Origin: Manduca sexta
Lineage: Eukaryota; Arthropoda; Insecta; Lepidoptera; Sphingidae
Assembly (NCBI RefSeq): GCF_014839805.1
Contig: NC_051138.1
Coordinates: 9,484,983-9,548,982, forward strand
DNA length: 64,000 nt
Reading direction: 5' to 3'
Shown here: piece by piece, positions 23,176 to 35,569 of the stretch
Layout of the letters: each line of letters opens with the position of its first letter
Numbering within the stretch: position 1 is the stretch's first letter
Translations under genes and position numbers: made by a program
The notes under the pieces: generated by a model
What the model was told of the DNA's origin: nothing
Seen by the model: the letters and a program-made list of their open reading frames with translations, nothing else
Database searches by the model: none

Positions 23176-24700
23176 AATGTTGATTATGACTTATAAATGT
23201 TTATAATCGGTCCTGTAATAATCATTTCTACACAACACCAGTAATTCCTTAGCTAGCCCCCAAGAAGGGCAAATATTAAAATAAATAATAAAAAAATGAT
23301 ATGCTTCTCTATATAAGCACAGTACAATACTATCTTGCATTTACATACAACGCACGCTTAAAACTGAAGAAATTAATGCAAATTATACTCTTCGCTTTAA
23401 AAAATAACATTTACATCAATCATTACATTCTACATAATTTGCATCAATATCCTAACGTTCTTTTTTACAATGACTGATGATGACTAGTTAGATTTTCTGT
23501 TTTTGGAAATTTCGGTTCCGTTTTCAATATTACCATCAACAATATTTTGTCTCCGTATTACATCAGCATGGCTTGATAAATTAAAGTGATAGTGGCGCAT
23601 CTCAGGATAGCTTAAGTGTCATTAGCAGACCGATAACTCAAAATATTTAGACTTTCATTGGGTGGCTGGAACATGGCGAGGTACCAAACGATAATGCTAG
23701 ATTGGGGAGTAAGTGAATCTTAGCAACCTCACGAAAACCTAGATTGGTATTTCTCGATTGGTTTTTATACCGAGCGCCAAAACATCTGTGGAAATAACCT
23801 ACAATGATTTTTATAATATTTTTAATATCGTAATGTGTAGGACAGTTGACTATTCTATAACTTAGATTACCAGTGCATCGAGCATTATCTCTGTAATATA
23901 ATGATGACAAGTTAACCAATGACAATCTTTTTCCTATGATTGTTTGAGATTAATGCGAGCTTTTTTTCTTTGTTCGGTATTTACTGCAGTTGTATCGAAG
24001 CACAGATTTTATGTTTTTATTTGGCTGCTTATATTCTACGCGGCAATAGTTTCGTAAGCTTAGGCACAACAAGTAATTAATAGACTCCTTAGCCCTATAT
24101 GAACTGATAAATTATACGACGTATTTAGTAACAACAAATGAACAAAATTGTTTTATTTCAAATAAAATAACATGAACAACCGAATAAATTTATAATTACA
24201 ACACTAATATTAGAAGCTGATCCACCATAACATAGCGATTTATCCTCTATAATTTTCTTATCCCAATGAATAGTCAGAGCTACGAGTATCTCAAGTTAGA
24301 AACCACACTTTAACGACTCTGTCACAATTTTACTTTATTTAAATTAAATTCAATAGCTAAATTAATAATATATCGAATGTAAACCGATTAAAAATCAGGA
24401 GCATGCGAAAGTGAGGAATTTACTTATTGTACTCAGATTCACCGCTGATAAAATAAATAACTTACAAAGATTGTGAATCATAGCATTATCAGTCATTACC
24501 TATGTGGGTTAAAATAAAAATAAAACGCAATTTTCAAGTTCCATGTTCTAAGTAATGTAAGATTTTTCCACACAGCCTCATTCTTCCCTTTATATCATGT
24601 TAAGATTTATGCAACCTTATGTAATAAAATAGTTAACATTTTGTATTTTGTCCTCTAATTGACGGTGAGGTGACGCTAGCAGACAACGTGTTCGAGTCAT
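23176..24700. other. intergenic, no gene seen
   Basis: AT-rich. A 92-codon minus frame at 23647-23925 has no recognisable family and no splice or promoter context. A tail-like segment after the LINE (about 23160-23200, GATTACGAGATTTATAATG) recurs near 25196-25216. Confidence 0.4.
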
Positions 24701-24758
24701 GTATCGGGTGCGCCGGCGGTCCTAATGCGCGAACAATATCAAAGTCAAATGACGTTTG

Positions 24759-24796
24759 TATATAATGGGCTGTAAGGAAATTTGCGATCGCAGTCT
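24759..24796 (+). promoter_or_regulatory. candidate core promoter: TATA box plus initiator
   Basis: TATATAA at 24759-24765 is followed at the standard distance (33 bases from its first T) by CGCAGTC, an arthropod-type initiator, with +1 at about 24792. Upstream is a short CpG-containing stretch (GGGTGCGCCGGCGG). It leads into a non-coding exon ending in a good donor. The nearest downstream plus-strand coding gene is the desaturase, 15.5 kb away. Confidence 0.45.
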
Positions 24797-24892
24797 TCCG
24801 CGACGGTTAAATTCGATCAGAACTGTTTTGTGACATTTAAATAAAGTTTTGTGAAATTCAGTGCATATCCAGAGCTCCTCATCGGGAGAAAG
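24792..24892 (+). other. candidate 5' non-coding exon
   Basis: 101 bases from the initiator to a donor AAAG|GTACTT at 24892/24893. It contains no ATG-initiated frame of note. The desaturase start codon lies 4 bases after an acceptor (TTTGCAG|CAAAATG), so that gene needs an upstream leader exon, and this is a candidate. The pairing is inference. Confidence 0.4.
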
Positions 24893-26019
24893 GTACTTTA
24901 TTTATAATAATAATTAAGATTAACGCCTACATTTACTTTTTCTGCATAAAAAATGTTTTAATTTTAATACAATTTATTACGTGTTTTTTTAATTATCATT
25001 AAATCTGTATAATATTATTTTTATTTTTAATATTAATTTGGAATAATTTTATAAATAACGTAAGTAAATAGTTTATAGCCATTATAAATTCATTATTATT
25101 TCAAAATTAATATTTTGTTATTTGAATGTTAGGTACATTAATTAAATTTATACAAACATCCAAAGTTTTATTAAAATCGATTTTGATTTTGTTTGTAGAT
25201 TACGAGACTTTATAATGTTGAGATTGTTCATAATAGAGTTAAAATATTCCTTAGTACTCATAAAAAAAAACAATAATATTATATAATTCATTCATAAATT
25301 ATAATTTTTGATACAAAATAAACGTTAGAGTAATTATTAAATTTAAATATATCCTCAATGATTTTAAACCAACTAAGTATTATAATACAAAATGAAATAG
25401 GCACACATAGCCCGGTTTTACAACACCGACAACAAAAACAAACATTATTGCCAAATATCATTTTTTTATGAGCCGGTATTGATCTCGTCCCACGTTTCTA
25501 CGGGATACCTACATACCTGCTGCTGCTATAAGATGGGCTTTCATCTCAGACATTTAAATACCATAAAAATATGCTTTATTGAACATAATATTATGCCCGA
25601 TGGAGTAAGCGTCTTTGTAACTAGAAAAATCATGGCTCACCGAATTCGTAATAGAACCAATTATGACCTTAAGCATAAATAAGTGCCAATAGTAAAATCA
25701 GGCGAATAGATGGTAATAAGTATCATTAATTGATGTTCGAGGAATACTGTAACAAAACAGATATATTAGGCAGCCAATATTTTTTCCTGTTAGGTCTTAA
25801 GATTTAAATTCTGGCACAATCTAGTTTTACGAAAGTATACGTAAGATTGGATTAAAAGTGCGAAGGCAATCTAGTAAGTAACTTTCTATATTATTGTAGA
25901 ATACCAGGTATTCGTACTTTGCCTTGATCTCGTCACAGTTAAAACATTACATAAAGCCGCAGTAACAAATACATTTTGATAGCCAACTATTAATTGAAAA
26001 ATATATTAAAATAATATAT

Positions 26020-26185
26020 ATTATGACAGTAGGACGCCCTGCGGCTAAATGGGGTGAGGATCTGCGAAAGGTATCTGGTAAGAACTGGATGCGACAGGCC
26101 GAAGACAGCGAAAATGGCGCACATTGGAGGAGGCCTATGTAGATAGACAAAGATATAGGCTGATGATGATGATGGTGATGAAAGT
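26020..26185 (+). pseudogene. RTE-type LINE 3' end remnant with GAT-repeat tail
   Basis: Reads GRPAAKWGEDLRKVSGKNWM, then RQAEDSENGAHW, and in the next frame EEAYVDRQR, followed by (GAT)n. This is the C-terminal phrase of RTE-like LINE ORFs (RP..RW.DD..K.AG..W...A.DR..W), with a microsatellite tail as these elements usually have. 5'-truncated and frameshifted. Confidence 0.65.
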
Positions 26186-26381
26186 TTTTGACGAATCCAA
26201 CAATGAAACAATTGTTTAAGGACTTATCCGTCTGCTGAGCCTGAGTTCTTTAGACTAGTGATAATTATGTAATTTGTCTATGCGCACAATTAACTGCCGT
26301 CCGTTATCTAAAATTATCTACAATAATCAAATTTTAAGACACGGTTATAAAAACTACTCGAAATTTAAAAATAATGCTCCT

Positions 26382-26450
26382 TGATAACTATCAGCGACAT
26401 CAGGATAATTTTTAATGTCCTTAAGTCTAGGATGTCGCAGATAGTTATCA
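26382..26450. repeat. 69-bp foldback
   Basis: Arms TGATAACTATCAGCGACATC (26382-26401) and the near-complement (26431-26450), one mismatch, around a 29-base centre. It resembles a tiny MITE or an internally deleted terminal-repeat pair; no target duplication was identified. Confidence 0.6.
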
Positions 26451-28856
26451 CATACCATGGTTTTTAAAGGATATGTTCGCTTTTTGAATGGGCGCTGGTT
26501 CTTTATTTACACAATTCACACTGACATCAAACTTATTGGATAATATTATAGTGACAGCAATATGGAACTTAGAATCAAAAGAATAATTTGAGACCCCTTC
26601 ATTCATAAGAAAAATAAGAAAGAAGTGTCTTGGCAGAATAACACAAAAAATAATTTCATTGATTCGTCAAAAGAGGCAGAATGGTTTTTTTTTTTTACAT
26701 AAATAGCTGTCAGTTTAATTTAATTTTGTCGGCTGTAAAATTAAATGATTAATTTCGATAAGCTCGTTTTTAAGAGTTCTATTCACATATGTATAAATTA
26801 ACTTGGTTAAAACTTTTATCGAATAAAAATCTGTTTTTGGTCATTTTTAACGCAGTTTTTTGCTCGGATCCTAAAGGAACAATAGCGGTTGCCATATTTT
26901 TTTTCTGTTAAGTAAGTTTTTTATGTGTCTATATACGATTTTTTTTTTAAAATACAGTGTTTACATTTCTTACCAATTTTGTCTTAAAATTTACTATTGT
27001 AGGAAGTATAAAAAAACAATTTGAAGTTTTACAAGGTTATCTGTCTTATTATCTCAAAAAGATTCAGCTAGGTACGTAGCTATTCATAATTAATTTAAAA
27101 GTTGCAACACTCAACGAACGAGACGAAGCATCATGCTTCTGTATTAAAAGTAAAACAAATTAGAAACAAAAATAGGTAAATAATTTGTAATTTGTGCTAA
27201 CAATCGCCTGTAGGCTATTCCAAATTTTAAAAAAAATGTTAATGCTAGTAATTCTGATATATATAAAGGCTTGAGAATTCCGTGTTAAATTATTCACCAA
27301 TGTTCCTTGGTTTTTGTAGATAACGACATTTTAGCCAGAAGACGGCATAATACAGCACAGTATATTAAAACTTCAACGCATTATGTGGCTCCATTATAAA
27401 ATAAATGACATTTAAAATATTACTCAAAGACATTAGCCAATTGTATTTTGCCCTAATTAAGGCAATGCTTTACACTTTTAAGTAATTGCTGATTAAGTAA
27501 TCACACTATTCGTACTACTCCGGTTATTTTGCTCAAAATGCATTTTATGTTTCAATGAAATAAGGCCAATAGGCAACTCTAATAAATGTTCTTAATGGTA
27601 AATAAAGATTTAAAAGTACTTTAACTCAAAACACGGTCATGATAGTTGGAAATACGTATTTACAAAGTGAAGTCCTTCGAACTCATTAAAATGGAATTAC
27701 AACTTTAATTATAATCCACCAACTTACGAAACCTATTGAACAAAGTTATTCAGACGTACTTTTATACAATCAGAGGAAGGAAACGGAACCATTTATGGTT
27801 TACAAAATTGTTCCAAAAAGGGATATAAATAAAAATCTTCGTCGTATTATGTTTATTTTTAAATTTATAATGGGCCATCTTAGAGAAGTGCGTGCTCAAA
27901 ATGGCTCATTGTATTATTTCAGCTTAAATATCTTCATCATTCTTCTATCATCAAAAATTGTTTAGAAACACTATAACACACAAACAAAAATAATTCACAT
28001 ATTTAAAAAATGACAGGTATGTTTTATATGACATAATATTCGACAGCTAGAAATCGGATAAATATTCTGTCATTAATATTTTGTTTGATTAGGAAACTTA
28101 TGTGTGATGAAAAGAACATGTCATCTGAGTACAGTAACATCGTGTGAAAATAAAACAAAAGGCAAAAAACAACAAAAATTACTTATAATAATTAATTTTC
28201 GAATCTAATTAGGTATGTAGATAGGCAATAGAAAAAACAAAGCAAGCAAAAATTACCACAATGGCTGTGCGATCAGAACCATTCGTAGATGTAGTTTTAT
28301 GGTACCAGACACATAAAGCTATATAGCTCTATGTATTATATAATTTAAAATAGATTAATAACGCTTTAGTAAGTGTTTTGAAAACTGGAATAATATGAAT
28401 CGGGCAATGTTCGGTCATAGTACCTTATGATACATTTTCAAGCCATTACGTTGGATCAGTATCGTGATTAATAAAGCTTAAAATATTATACCATTTATGC
28501 AATGAATGTTTGTTACCAGCATATTTTTATTTAAATTTTACTTTTGAATAATTTTATTGTATAATTCAGCTTTGGAACCGCATCCTCGTGGTCCCTCTCA
28601 ACACATATCGAACCCAAAAGTCCAGAAGTCTTTACTTATTTACTTGTAACACACGACCTAATTGCAGAACGGATTGCCGGTAATTTACGCACTATATAAT
28701 TCAACGCCAAGGATCCTAAATAATGGACATAATTATGCCGATCATAGGACTATGGTACAACCACATGTTACATATTTTTGATAGAATATAATATGCAACG
28801 GAGTCGCTTGAACAAAGATAAAAATATACTCCTTCAAAATACCGGTTTTTACCGGT

Positions 28857-28910
28857 AATTTATATTTAAAGGAAATAATTGAAATCAATTATTTCCTTTA
28901 AATATAAATT
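28857..28910. repeat. perfect 26-bp palindrome with 2-base centre
   Basis: Left arm 28857-28882 begins AATTTATATTTAAAGG; right arm 28885-28910 is its exact complement, separated by AA. Beyond it CCTTCA (28831-28836) and TGAAGG (28911-28916) continue the symmetry, interrupted on the left by a block containing two ACCGGT-like repeats. Confidence 0.8.
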
Positions 28911-29544
28911 TGAAGGTGATATTTTTTTTTAAGTCTTTCAGGATACTACTAACATTTATGTAAAATATGTGCAACATGGTCATATCAGTTGATCGTGTTG
29001 ATTTACAAGTTTGTTTTTTTTCACTGTTGAAGGAACCGTAGTAATCCGAGTTTTTTGATATTAATTTCAACTTGATACCTCTACGCGTTCCTGAGAAAAA
29101 GGGTCTTGACAAACAGACTAACAACAAAGTAATCCTATAAGAATCCCTTCTAAGGTACGGAACCCTAAAAAGTAAACCGCCATCAAAAAGCACAGCAAAA
29201 AAAAAATAAAATTATTGTTAACTTTGTTTATATACTGATTAGCGATTTGTTTTTTGGTGAGTAATTAACTAAAATTGTTCGCAAAGTTAAATAAATTTCT
29301 TAAAAATATACGATAACAATGTAAAACTATTTATATTAGTTAAAATACTGTTTATAAAGTAGTGTCCTGTGTTTACCGCCTTAATCTGGAGACTGCAGTA
29401 ATATTATGGGGTGTGGGTTGATTCTGTGTTCAATTCCCAGTTCCAGCCACCCTTCTTTATTTCTCCAATTAGTAGTTAATTTATTCTCAGAGTGGATGAA
29501 AAGATGCCGGTCGTGAAAAACTAAATGAAGTATATTGAACATAA

Positions 29545-30065
29545 GTAATCTATAATATAAAAATGAATCGCCGAATGTCTTGCTAACATTCGGAACCGAT
29601 TTTGCATTTTTTTTTATTTATTAATATTCCTTGAAATACGAGAATGGTTCTTACAGAGAGAAAAATGTTAAAAAATCCTGAAAAAGGCTAAAAATAACAC
29701 TTTTCTATATTCCCAAATCTATATATATAAAAATGAATCCCTATTTCCCTTGGTCACGCCATCACGCGTGAACGGCTGGACCGATTTCATTTTTTTTTTT
29801 TTTCGTTGTGTTTGTTATTGTCAGAAGAAGAATCTTATGAAAAAAAAATTTAAGGAAGTTGAGCGGAGCGTTTCAAAGTCTTAGGAAAATTAAGTTAATC
29901 AATTGGGTGATGTTAGACGGAACAATGGAAAGAATTTTAAGTGTTTTGTAATTTTTTTTTGACATAATGTAATTGTTAACTTATCAACTTCCTTTTTTCT
30001 TTTTTTTATCTTAATAGCTGACCCGGTCCCGAATACACGGTAACGAAGTTCGCTGGGGCCGCGAG
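29545..30065 (+). mobile_element. Helitron-like / dispersed repeat H3 copies
   Basis: Two starts are seen: TCTATAATATAAAAATGAATC at about 29551 and TCTATATATATAAAAATG at 29718, the second continuing CCATCACGCGTGAACGGCTG. The same 5' portion occurs reversed at 48661-48949. A 3'-type segment AGCTGACCCGGTCCCGAA lies at about 30017. Non-coding, decayed. Confidence 0.5.
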
Positions 30066-31410
30066 TTAATAAAATAGAAATAATTTTTCAAAACAAACAT
30101 ATTTTAGATTATTTAGTTAAACAAGTATCATAATATTATCATGTAAGGAGTTTGTGTGTGTTTTTATAACTAAGTCTAAAGTTGTATTTATTATTTTGGA
30201 GTCATTGAACGGTTAATAAAAATATCTCTGATTGCATACATTGCTTGTTATAAATATTATTAATAACCAATAGTCTATATCATTGCTTGCAATCACGATA
30301 AGCACGTAGTCACTGCATAAACACGCGTGCAATTGTTTTTGTTGTAAGTAATATTTACTTGTGTGATGCAATTCCATATATGTTGTACAGATCATAATTT
30401 AATCAAAATATTGGTAAAAGATAACACGTAATCGTTTAAGTTATTACACAATTAATTGTTGTTGTGAAGAAATTATAAGTGACAAATTAATTATAAAAGT
30501 AGAAATACCTTCATTAATTTACTATTGGAAAAACACATAGATAATGTAGAGTCGTTATAGATACAGAGATTATAATCAGTTCTGCCGAACTAATTATGAT
30601 AACTGATACATGCAAAACACGAACTAGCGAACAATATTTTATTTTTTTAACATAATCATAATATCATTAAATTCATAACAAAAATGTCTGTCGCATACAC
30701 ATCACGACATAAGTTATGTCCGATGTGGCCGCATATGTTAATGACAAATGTATGTTGTATTATTTAACAAATATTACCTTATACTTACAATAATTACATT
30801 ATTGTTGAGACAGTCTTTGATAATTCATTGAAAATAATATGGAGGAGACTGTCAAAACACGCTTGATATTCGTTGGCACAGCGAGGTCTGTCCATATGTA
30901 AATACAGTGGCTCGAACTATCACCCCGTAAGCGACTGCGTGCAAATTATTGTCTCATCTTTACTGTTGATTGTGAACAGCATCCGATCACGCGACTCGAC
31001 GTAATTACCATATTAACTATATGTAGACGCTACGTACGTGTCAAATTTGTTGCCAAAACAGAGAACATAACACAAAATGCGATCATCTGAGACTTTCTGT
31101 TTTTTACGGTCATAAATAAATAAAATGTCTACTATCTCCGTATCACGTTCACGGTTAAAATTACGATTCAATGACAAAATAGAAGTTTTTGAGAATTTGC
31201 AACAACGTCAAGGCTTTTGTTGGACATAAGTTTTTTGTTGCTAAACTAGAGTTGATTAAAAACGCGTAATCGTAATTTTGTTACGATGAGAAGCATACAC
31301 TATCTGCCATCGCCGACGCGCTTGAGACATATGTCTTAGGATTTGAAAATATATTTAACGCTCAAGTAAATCTATCACTTTATACCTTTCATTTGATCCC
31401 CCACTGTAAT

Positions 31411-32210
31411 AGGGTGTTTGACAATTTTTTTAAATGTATGTACTACGATAGAGGACTATTCACTTATAGCATGAATTATATTTTTATTGTTATAATATGC
31501 TCAATTTTCTTTGTCATTTATAATTTCGCGCTAAAACGCGTTGTCACGTGACGTTATCCCTGTGTGATGTCATCGCTCATATACAAACATTCGTGACAGT
31601 TGTGGCACCTAACCTGCACCTTACAACAAAACAAATTATCTACGATTTATATCTGCGCCTTTAGGTAAAAACTCAACACCACATAATTCCGATAAATTGT
31701 TCATTCATGTGCTAAAATCAAAAAATTTAAGAAAGAAGTGGTGGACTTTAGCACGACGAGATCAAAAAAATACGTCGGATAAATCGACGATTTATTTTTG
31801 TGAAGTTCATTTCAATGGAAGTTTATAGTTGTATATTATGCTATAAATGTTGTTGTCACCTTAAAAATAATGTTTTAATATAAGTAAACTATGGTTTTTG
31901 TAACCTCAGTTTTTTAAAAGTCATGAGTGCTTGCCATCTGCTGTTCTATGTGTCATGCAATCGTTACTATATATTTATTGTATGGAACGATGAAATGTTT
32001 ATGAGAGATGACGTCACTAGGAATGGCGGCCGGCATCGCGTCGTTTTAGGCCGCGAGGGATACAGATTAAAAAATCAAAATTTTAATGACGTATATAAAA
32101 CATTTACAATACGTTTAAAACAAAAAAAATCTATTTGATAACTTTTGTCGCCCACTATTCTTTCTCCTGGAACAGTTTTATATTTTTTGGTTACACCAGT
32201 CAAACACCCT
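31411..32210 (+). mobile_element. THAP-encoding DNA transposon, decayed (ISL2EU-like suggested)
   Basis: Inverted termini AGGGTGTTTGAC (31411-31422) and GTCAAACACCCT (32199-32210), flanked by AT on both sides, a 2-bp target duplication. It contains a THAP zinc-finger coding remnant (31613-31828). THAP domain plus AT duplication fits the ISL2EU/IS4EU group better than P elements, which make 8-bp duplications. No transposase or nuclease core remains, so the assignment is tentative. Confidence 0.65.
31613..31828 (+). pseudogene. THAP DNA-binding domain remnant
   Basis: An open frame without ATG reads ...APLGKNSTPHNSDKLFIHV, then LRKKWWTLARRDQKN, then STIYFCEVHF and a stop. This is the THAP layout: N-terminal C2 pair, the W of the core, and the C-terminal CxxH (here CEVH). 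The N-terminal zinc-binding cysteines are replaced (SAPLG where Cys would be expected), so it should not fold around zinc. The stop follows directly. Confidence 0.65.
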
Positions 32211-32928
32211 ATTGGAATTTTATTGAAATATATTTCGTAAGGTTCCGTTGGGTACTAGTCTAATTTTGGCGGAATCTGAATCAATAACGAAATTAAAATA
32301 GCACTTAGGCATATATTGAACGCTCAGTATGCAAAATGAATGGCTGGAAACGTCGACCAGTACAGAAATACATTTTATGGTAAATTGACATTCATTCACT
32401 CACATGAATGATGACTAAAGTAATAAAATAGTTACCTTGACTTTCGATGTAACGATTATATCATTTTTTAGTCAACAATGGAAACATTAAAACTAATAAG
32501 CTCAATTTTATCTACTTAGATATAATAAACCCCACTTTAAAAAATCATTTACCTATGTTGTCATGAAATTGCTGAATTACGCAAGTTGAGTGTGCATTGT
32601 CATTAATATGCTCGTAATATAAAATATTTTACAATAATACTTACGATTAATATTTCAGATGGTTTAAAGGAGGTCATAATAAAAGTTACTAAAATATAAT
32701 TCGAGCAAAATATTATGAAACATAGAATTAATTATAACCAATAGCTATAGCATTATTATCTGCGGCCCTTTCACAGCGGTGACTTGCAAACGAATTCACA
32801 GCTCGCGAATCGCTGGAAAATCGCAGCGAACATGCTGTTGGCGCTCAACGCGTTTTCGTTGATGCTTGCAAATATCAAGGCAAAATTTTAAGAATTACAC
32901 CCTACAGAAAATTATTTAATATTATTAG
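32211..32928. other. intergenic, no gene seen
   Basis: AT-rich. 32760-32870 is somewhat GC-richer (CACAGCGGTGACTTGC) with no coding frame. It ends in TTAATATTATTAG (32916-32928), the left target duplication of the Penelope composite. Confidence 0.45.
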
Positions 32929-33179
32929 AACTAAAAACTATTTAAACGGATTTTATCGCGGTTTTTTATATTATTATTTTCTCCCGACGTTTCGAAGACT
33001 TTGCAGCCTTCATGGTCACGGGGGGGACTGAGGTGTTGTTCATCCGTAAAGTCAAAGTTACAATATCTACCTACATTTTTCAAATATACAACTTTTAAAA
33101 AATTTTATCTGTTGACGGTCCGATCTACGCAGAATGAGCTCACAGTGTCTTGAGGTCTGGCAGCCGGTCTTTTGGGATC

Positions 33180-33545
33180 CGATTTAATTAAATGTAGAAC
33201 AGGATCCCAGGCTTGTGCAAGCTTCCAACCATCTTCCCTATTGAAATTTGGGTGTTTTTAATGTCAATAGCCTCGCGAATCATCCTAGGTAGGAATCGGT
33301 GTTCTTTGGCAAGGATTTGTGGCTTGTCTAATCGCAAATAATGATTGGAGCCTCCTTCAGAATGTTCAGCGACTGCAGACTTCGTAGAGCGTCGGTGTTT
33401 CACGTCAGCTATATGTTCTTTTACGCGGGTCCCTATATTTCTTTTTGTTTGTCCTATATAAGAGAGGCCACAGTTGCAGTCTATCTTGTATACACCCGGT
33501 TCTTGCAGAGGTATATGGCACTTGACAGGTGGTAAAATTGACTAA
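33180..33545 (-). pseudogene. Penelope GIY-YIG endonuclease, frameshifted (full-length unit)
   Basis: The DNA retains the GIY-YIG region (GVYKIDCNCGLSYIGQT-like at about 33500-33440) followed by HRRSTKSAVAEHSEGG and LAKEHRFLPRMI in a frame starting near 33403. It is separated from the RT frame by single-base losses in homopolymers at about 33540 and 33575. It ends ILFYI at 33188, earlier than the tail copy's longer C-terminus. Confidence 0.7.
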
Positions 33546-34565
33546 TCTTCTTAGGCGGCTTGAAATAGGTTTTATTGAAGCACGCTTCAGAATGTAGCCA
33601 ATCTTGTCGGTGACTCCTCTCACATATGGTAGTACAACCGGAACACGTTCAACTGTGGCTGGTTTCACTCGGTCTCTGTGACGGCGGCGTGGAATTTGGA
33701 GCTTGTTGTCTCGCAGTACTTGCTTGACATGTTGTAGCTCAGCGGCCAGGTGTTTCTCATCACAGATTCCTCGTGCTCTCTGAAACAATGATTTGCCCAC
33801 GGTAGCTAACTGTTTTGGATGGTGGTGAGATTCACCGTTCAGATATTTATCAGTATGGGTCTGTTTCCGATACACAGTATGACTTAAGGTCTGATCAGGA
33901 TTACGAATGACTAAAACATCCAAGAAAGCAAGAGATTTGTTGTGTTCTAACTCCATAGTGAATTGGATTTTATTATTGATGGAGTTAAGGTGATTTAAAA
34001 ATGCAGATACTTTGTCCGATGGTAAAATTGTGAAAGTATCATCTACGTACCGTTTGTAAAACCTTGGAGAGACCGGTGATGTTGTCAGGGCTGTCTCCTC
34101 GAAGTCCTCCATGAATATATCGGCGACTACCGGAGATACAGGGGAGCCCATCGCTACACCCTCTACTTGTACATAGAACTGATCATTCCACAACATATAG
34201 CCAGATGTAAGGCAGTGTTGGAGTAGTTCTGCATATTCCACAGGTATGTTATTATCTACTAACTTCTTAGACACAATTTTGATGCAATCTTGTAATGGTA
34301 AGCTCGTGAAGAGAGACTGGACATCAAAACTGACCATTGTTTCATTGTCAGCTAACTGTAGGTGTTTAATGTCGCTGACAAATTGGTATGAATCCTTCAC
34401 AGATGCTCTAGTGTTTCCTCTGAGGGGTGAAAGCACTTTTGCTACGTGCTGAGCCAATCTGTAGGTTGGTGTGTCGATCTGACTCACAATGGGACGTAGT
34501 GGAGCATTTGACTTGTGTATTTTCGGCAGTCCATACAGTTTAGGCGGTTTTGCACACGAAGGAAC
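33405..34565 (-). pseudogene. Penelope-like reverse transcriptase, catalytic part (full-length unit)
   Basis: Continues the RT after the frame break: SFDVQSLFTSLPL (first catalytic Asp), GVAMGSPVSPVVADIF, the catalytic FYKRYVDDTF box, SLAFLDVLVIR, then a linker to the endonuclease. After ILKRASIK the frame is lost; the GIY-YIG endonuclease lies in other frames downstream. Penelope RTs prime on target DNA and carry a C-terminal GIY-YIG nuclease instead of the APE/RLE types. The catalytic core itself is uninterrupted here. Confidence 0.85.
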
Positions 34566-34585
34566 GAGTAAGTTTACGTCGAGAT

Positions 34586-35569
34586 TTAATTTATCGGAGT
34601 AATTTTTATTAAAGTGCTAGTAGCCTTCAATATCTTGTTAGTCGGGTCTGATTTGACTATTCTATACGTGCTTCCATCCGATAAAAGTTGTTCCATTTTA
34701 TGATTGTAGTCTGACGTATCCATTACTACTGTCGCATTCCCTTTATCTGCACGGAGAATGGTAAGGTCTTTCCTTGATCGCAAGTTCTTCAAAGCGATAT
34801 ATTGATGTTTTGGAAGATTTGGTTTCGGCATTTTCTTTTGACGCAAAATTGACGAAATGTCTTGGCGTATTGCCTCCGAATCTTCCTTTTTTATATTATT
34901 CATGAAAAGACTGTTCTCAACATTGCAAATAATGTCTTCATACGGCATCCTTCGTGGTGTAACAGCAAAATTTAAGCCTTTGGATAAAACCTGAATTGTG
35001 TTTTCGTCCAATGTTTGTTTTGACAGATTTATCACTGCGCGTTGTTCATGGTTGGCGCAGGAGTGTATGTTATCTATGGTCGCGCGCGTTCCATTCCTAC
35101 ACTCGGTGTTCTTAATATTTTTGGCATTTAATTTTGATGTTAGTTTATTATATTTTATTATGTGTTTATTTTTGCATTCATTATATTTAGAAGTTTCGCG
35201 CTTATTTAAGATATCTATGCAATTTTTAAAATCAAATGCTGATAACTCTGTCTTTAGTTCATTGGATAAAATCTCAACACAATTATTTATGTAATGAAGG
35301 TCGGATCGTGTTTCATGTATGGTAGCTCGTAACAGTTTTATACTCGCCTGGTTTAGAATTTTAGCGCTCCCTCGTATGTTTTTCTTAGGTGATAGCTTTA
35401 CACACGTAGGGATGAGATTGTGGTCACGACATCTCTTCAAGAAATTCAATGATGTGCTGAATCTTGCGCGCTTGGTTTTCAAATTCTCCAACCGGCGTAT
35501 TTTGTTGGCAAGTTCCAGTCCGTACTGGTTTGCATAATGATTTCTTATGTTTACGCGAATGTTAGACAT
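34586..35569 (-). pseudogene. Penelope-like protein, N-terminal part (full-length unit)
   Basis: 327 codons from ATG at 35569: basic, coiled-coil-like N-terminal region, then KNLRSRKDLTILRADKGNATVV, the start of the RT domain (DKGNATVV is typical of Penelope RTs). It ends at a stop right after an A-run; the RT continues in another frame at 34487-33405. The plus-strand copy breaks at the same place (stop at 36963-36965), so the lesion is shared. Confidence 0.8.

Larger units (their letters stand above)
24893..31410. other. long AT-rich stretch without genes
   Basis: If the leader exon belongs to the desaturase, this is the start of its first intron. It holds a LINE tail at 26020-26185, a foldback at 26382-26450, a palindrome at 28857-28910, a GGTACGGAACCCTAAAAAG repeat fragment at about 29150, and Helitron-like pieces at 29545-30065. 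No coding exon was identified. Confidence 0.45.

Noticed and set aside
23647..23925. 92-codon minus-strand frame considered as a small gene
   Set aside because: No recognisable family, no splice or promoter context; length is plausible by chance.
28885..29193. 102-codon minus-strand frame
   Set aside because: Its C-terminus is the perfect palindrome and its middle is a dispersed-repeat fragment (GGTACGGAACCC region); not a gene.
31923..32138. 71-codon plus frame inside the THAP transposon considered as the transposase continuation
   Set aside because: No resemblance to any transposase or nuclease; not collinear with the THAP frame.
34998..35537. Long plus-strand frames over the Penelope unit, mirrored on the minus strand at 36259-36777
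   Set aside because: They are antisense shadows of the Penelope ORF; the mirrored pair exists because the element is present in both orientations.
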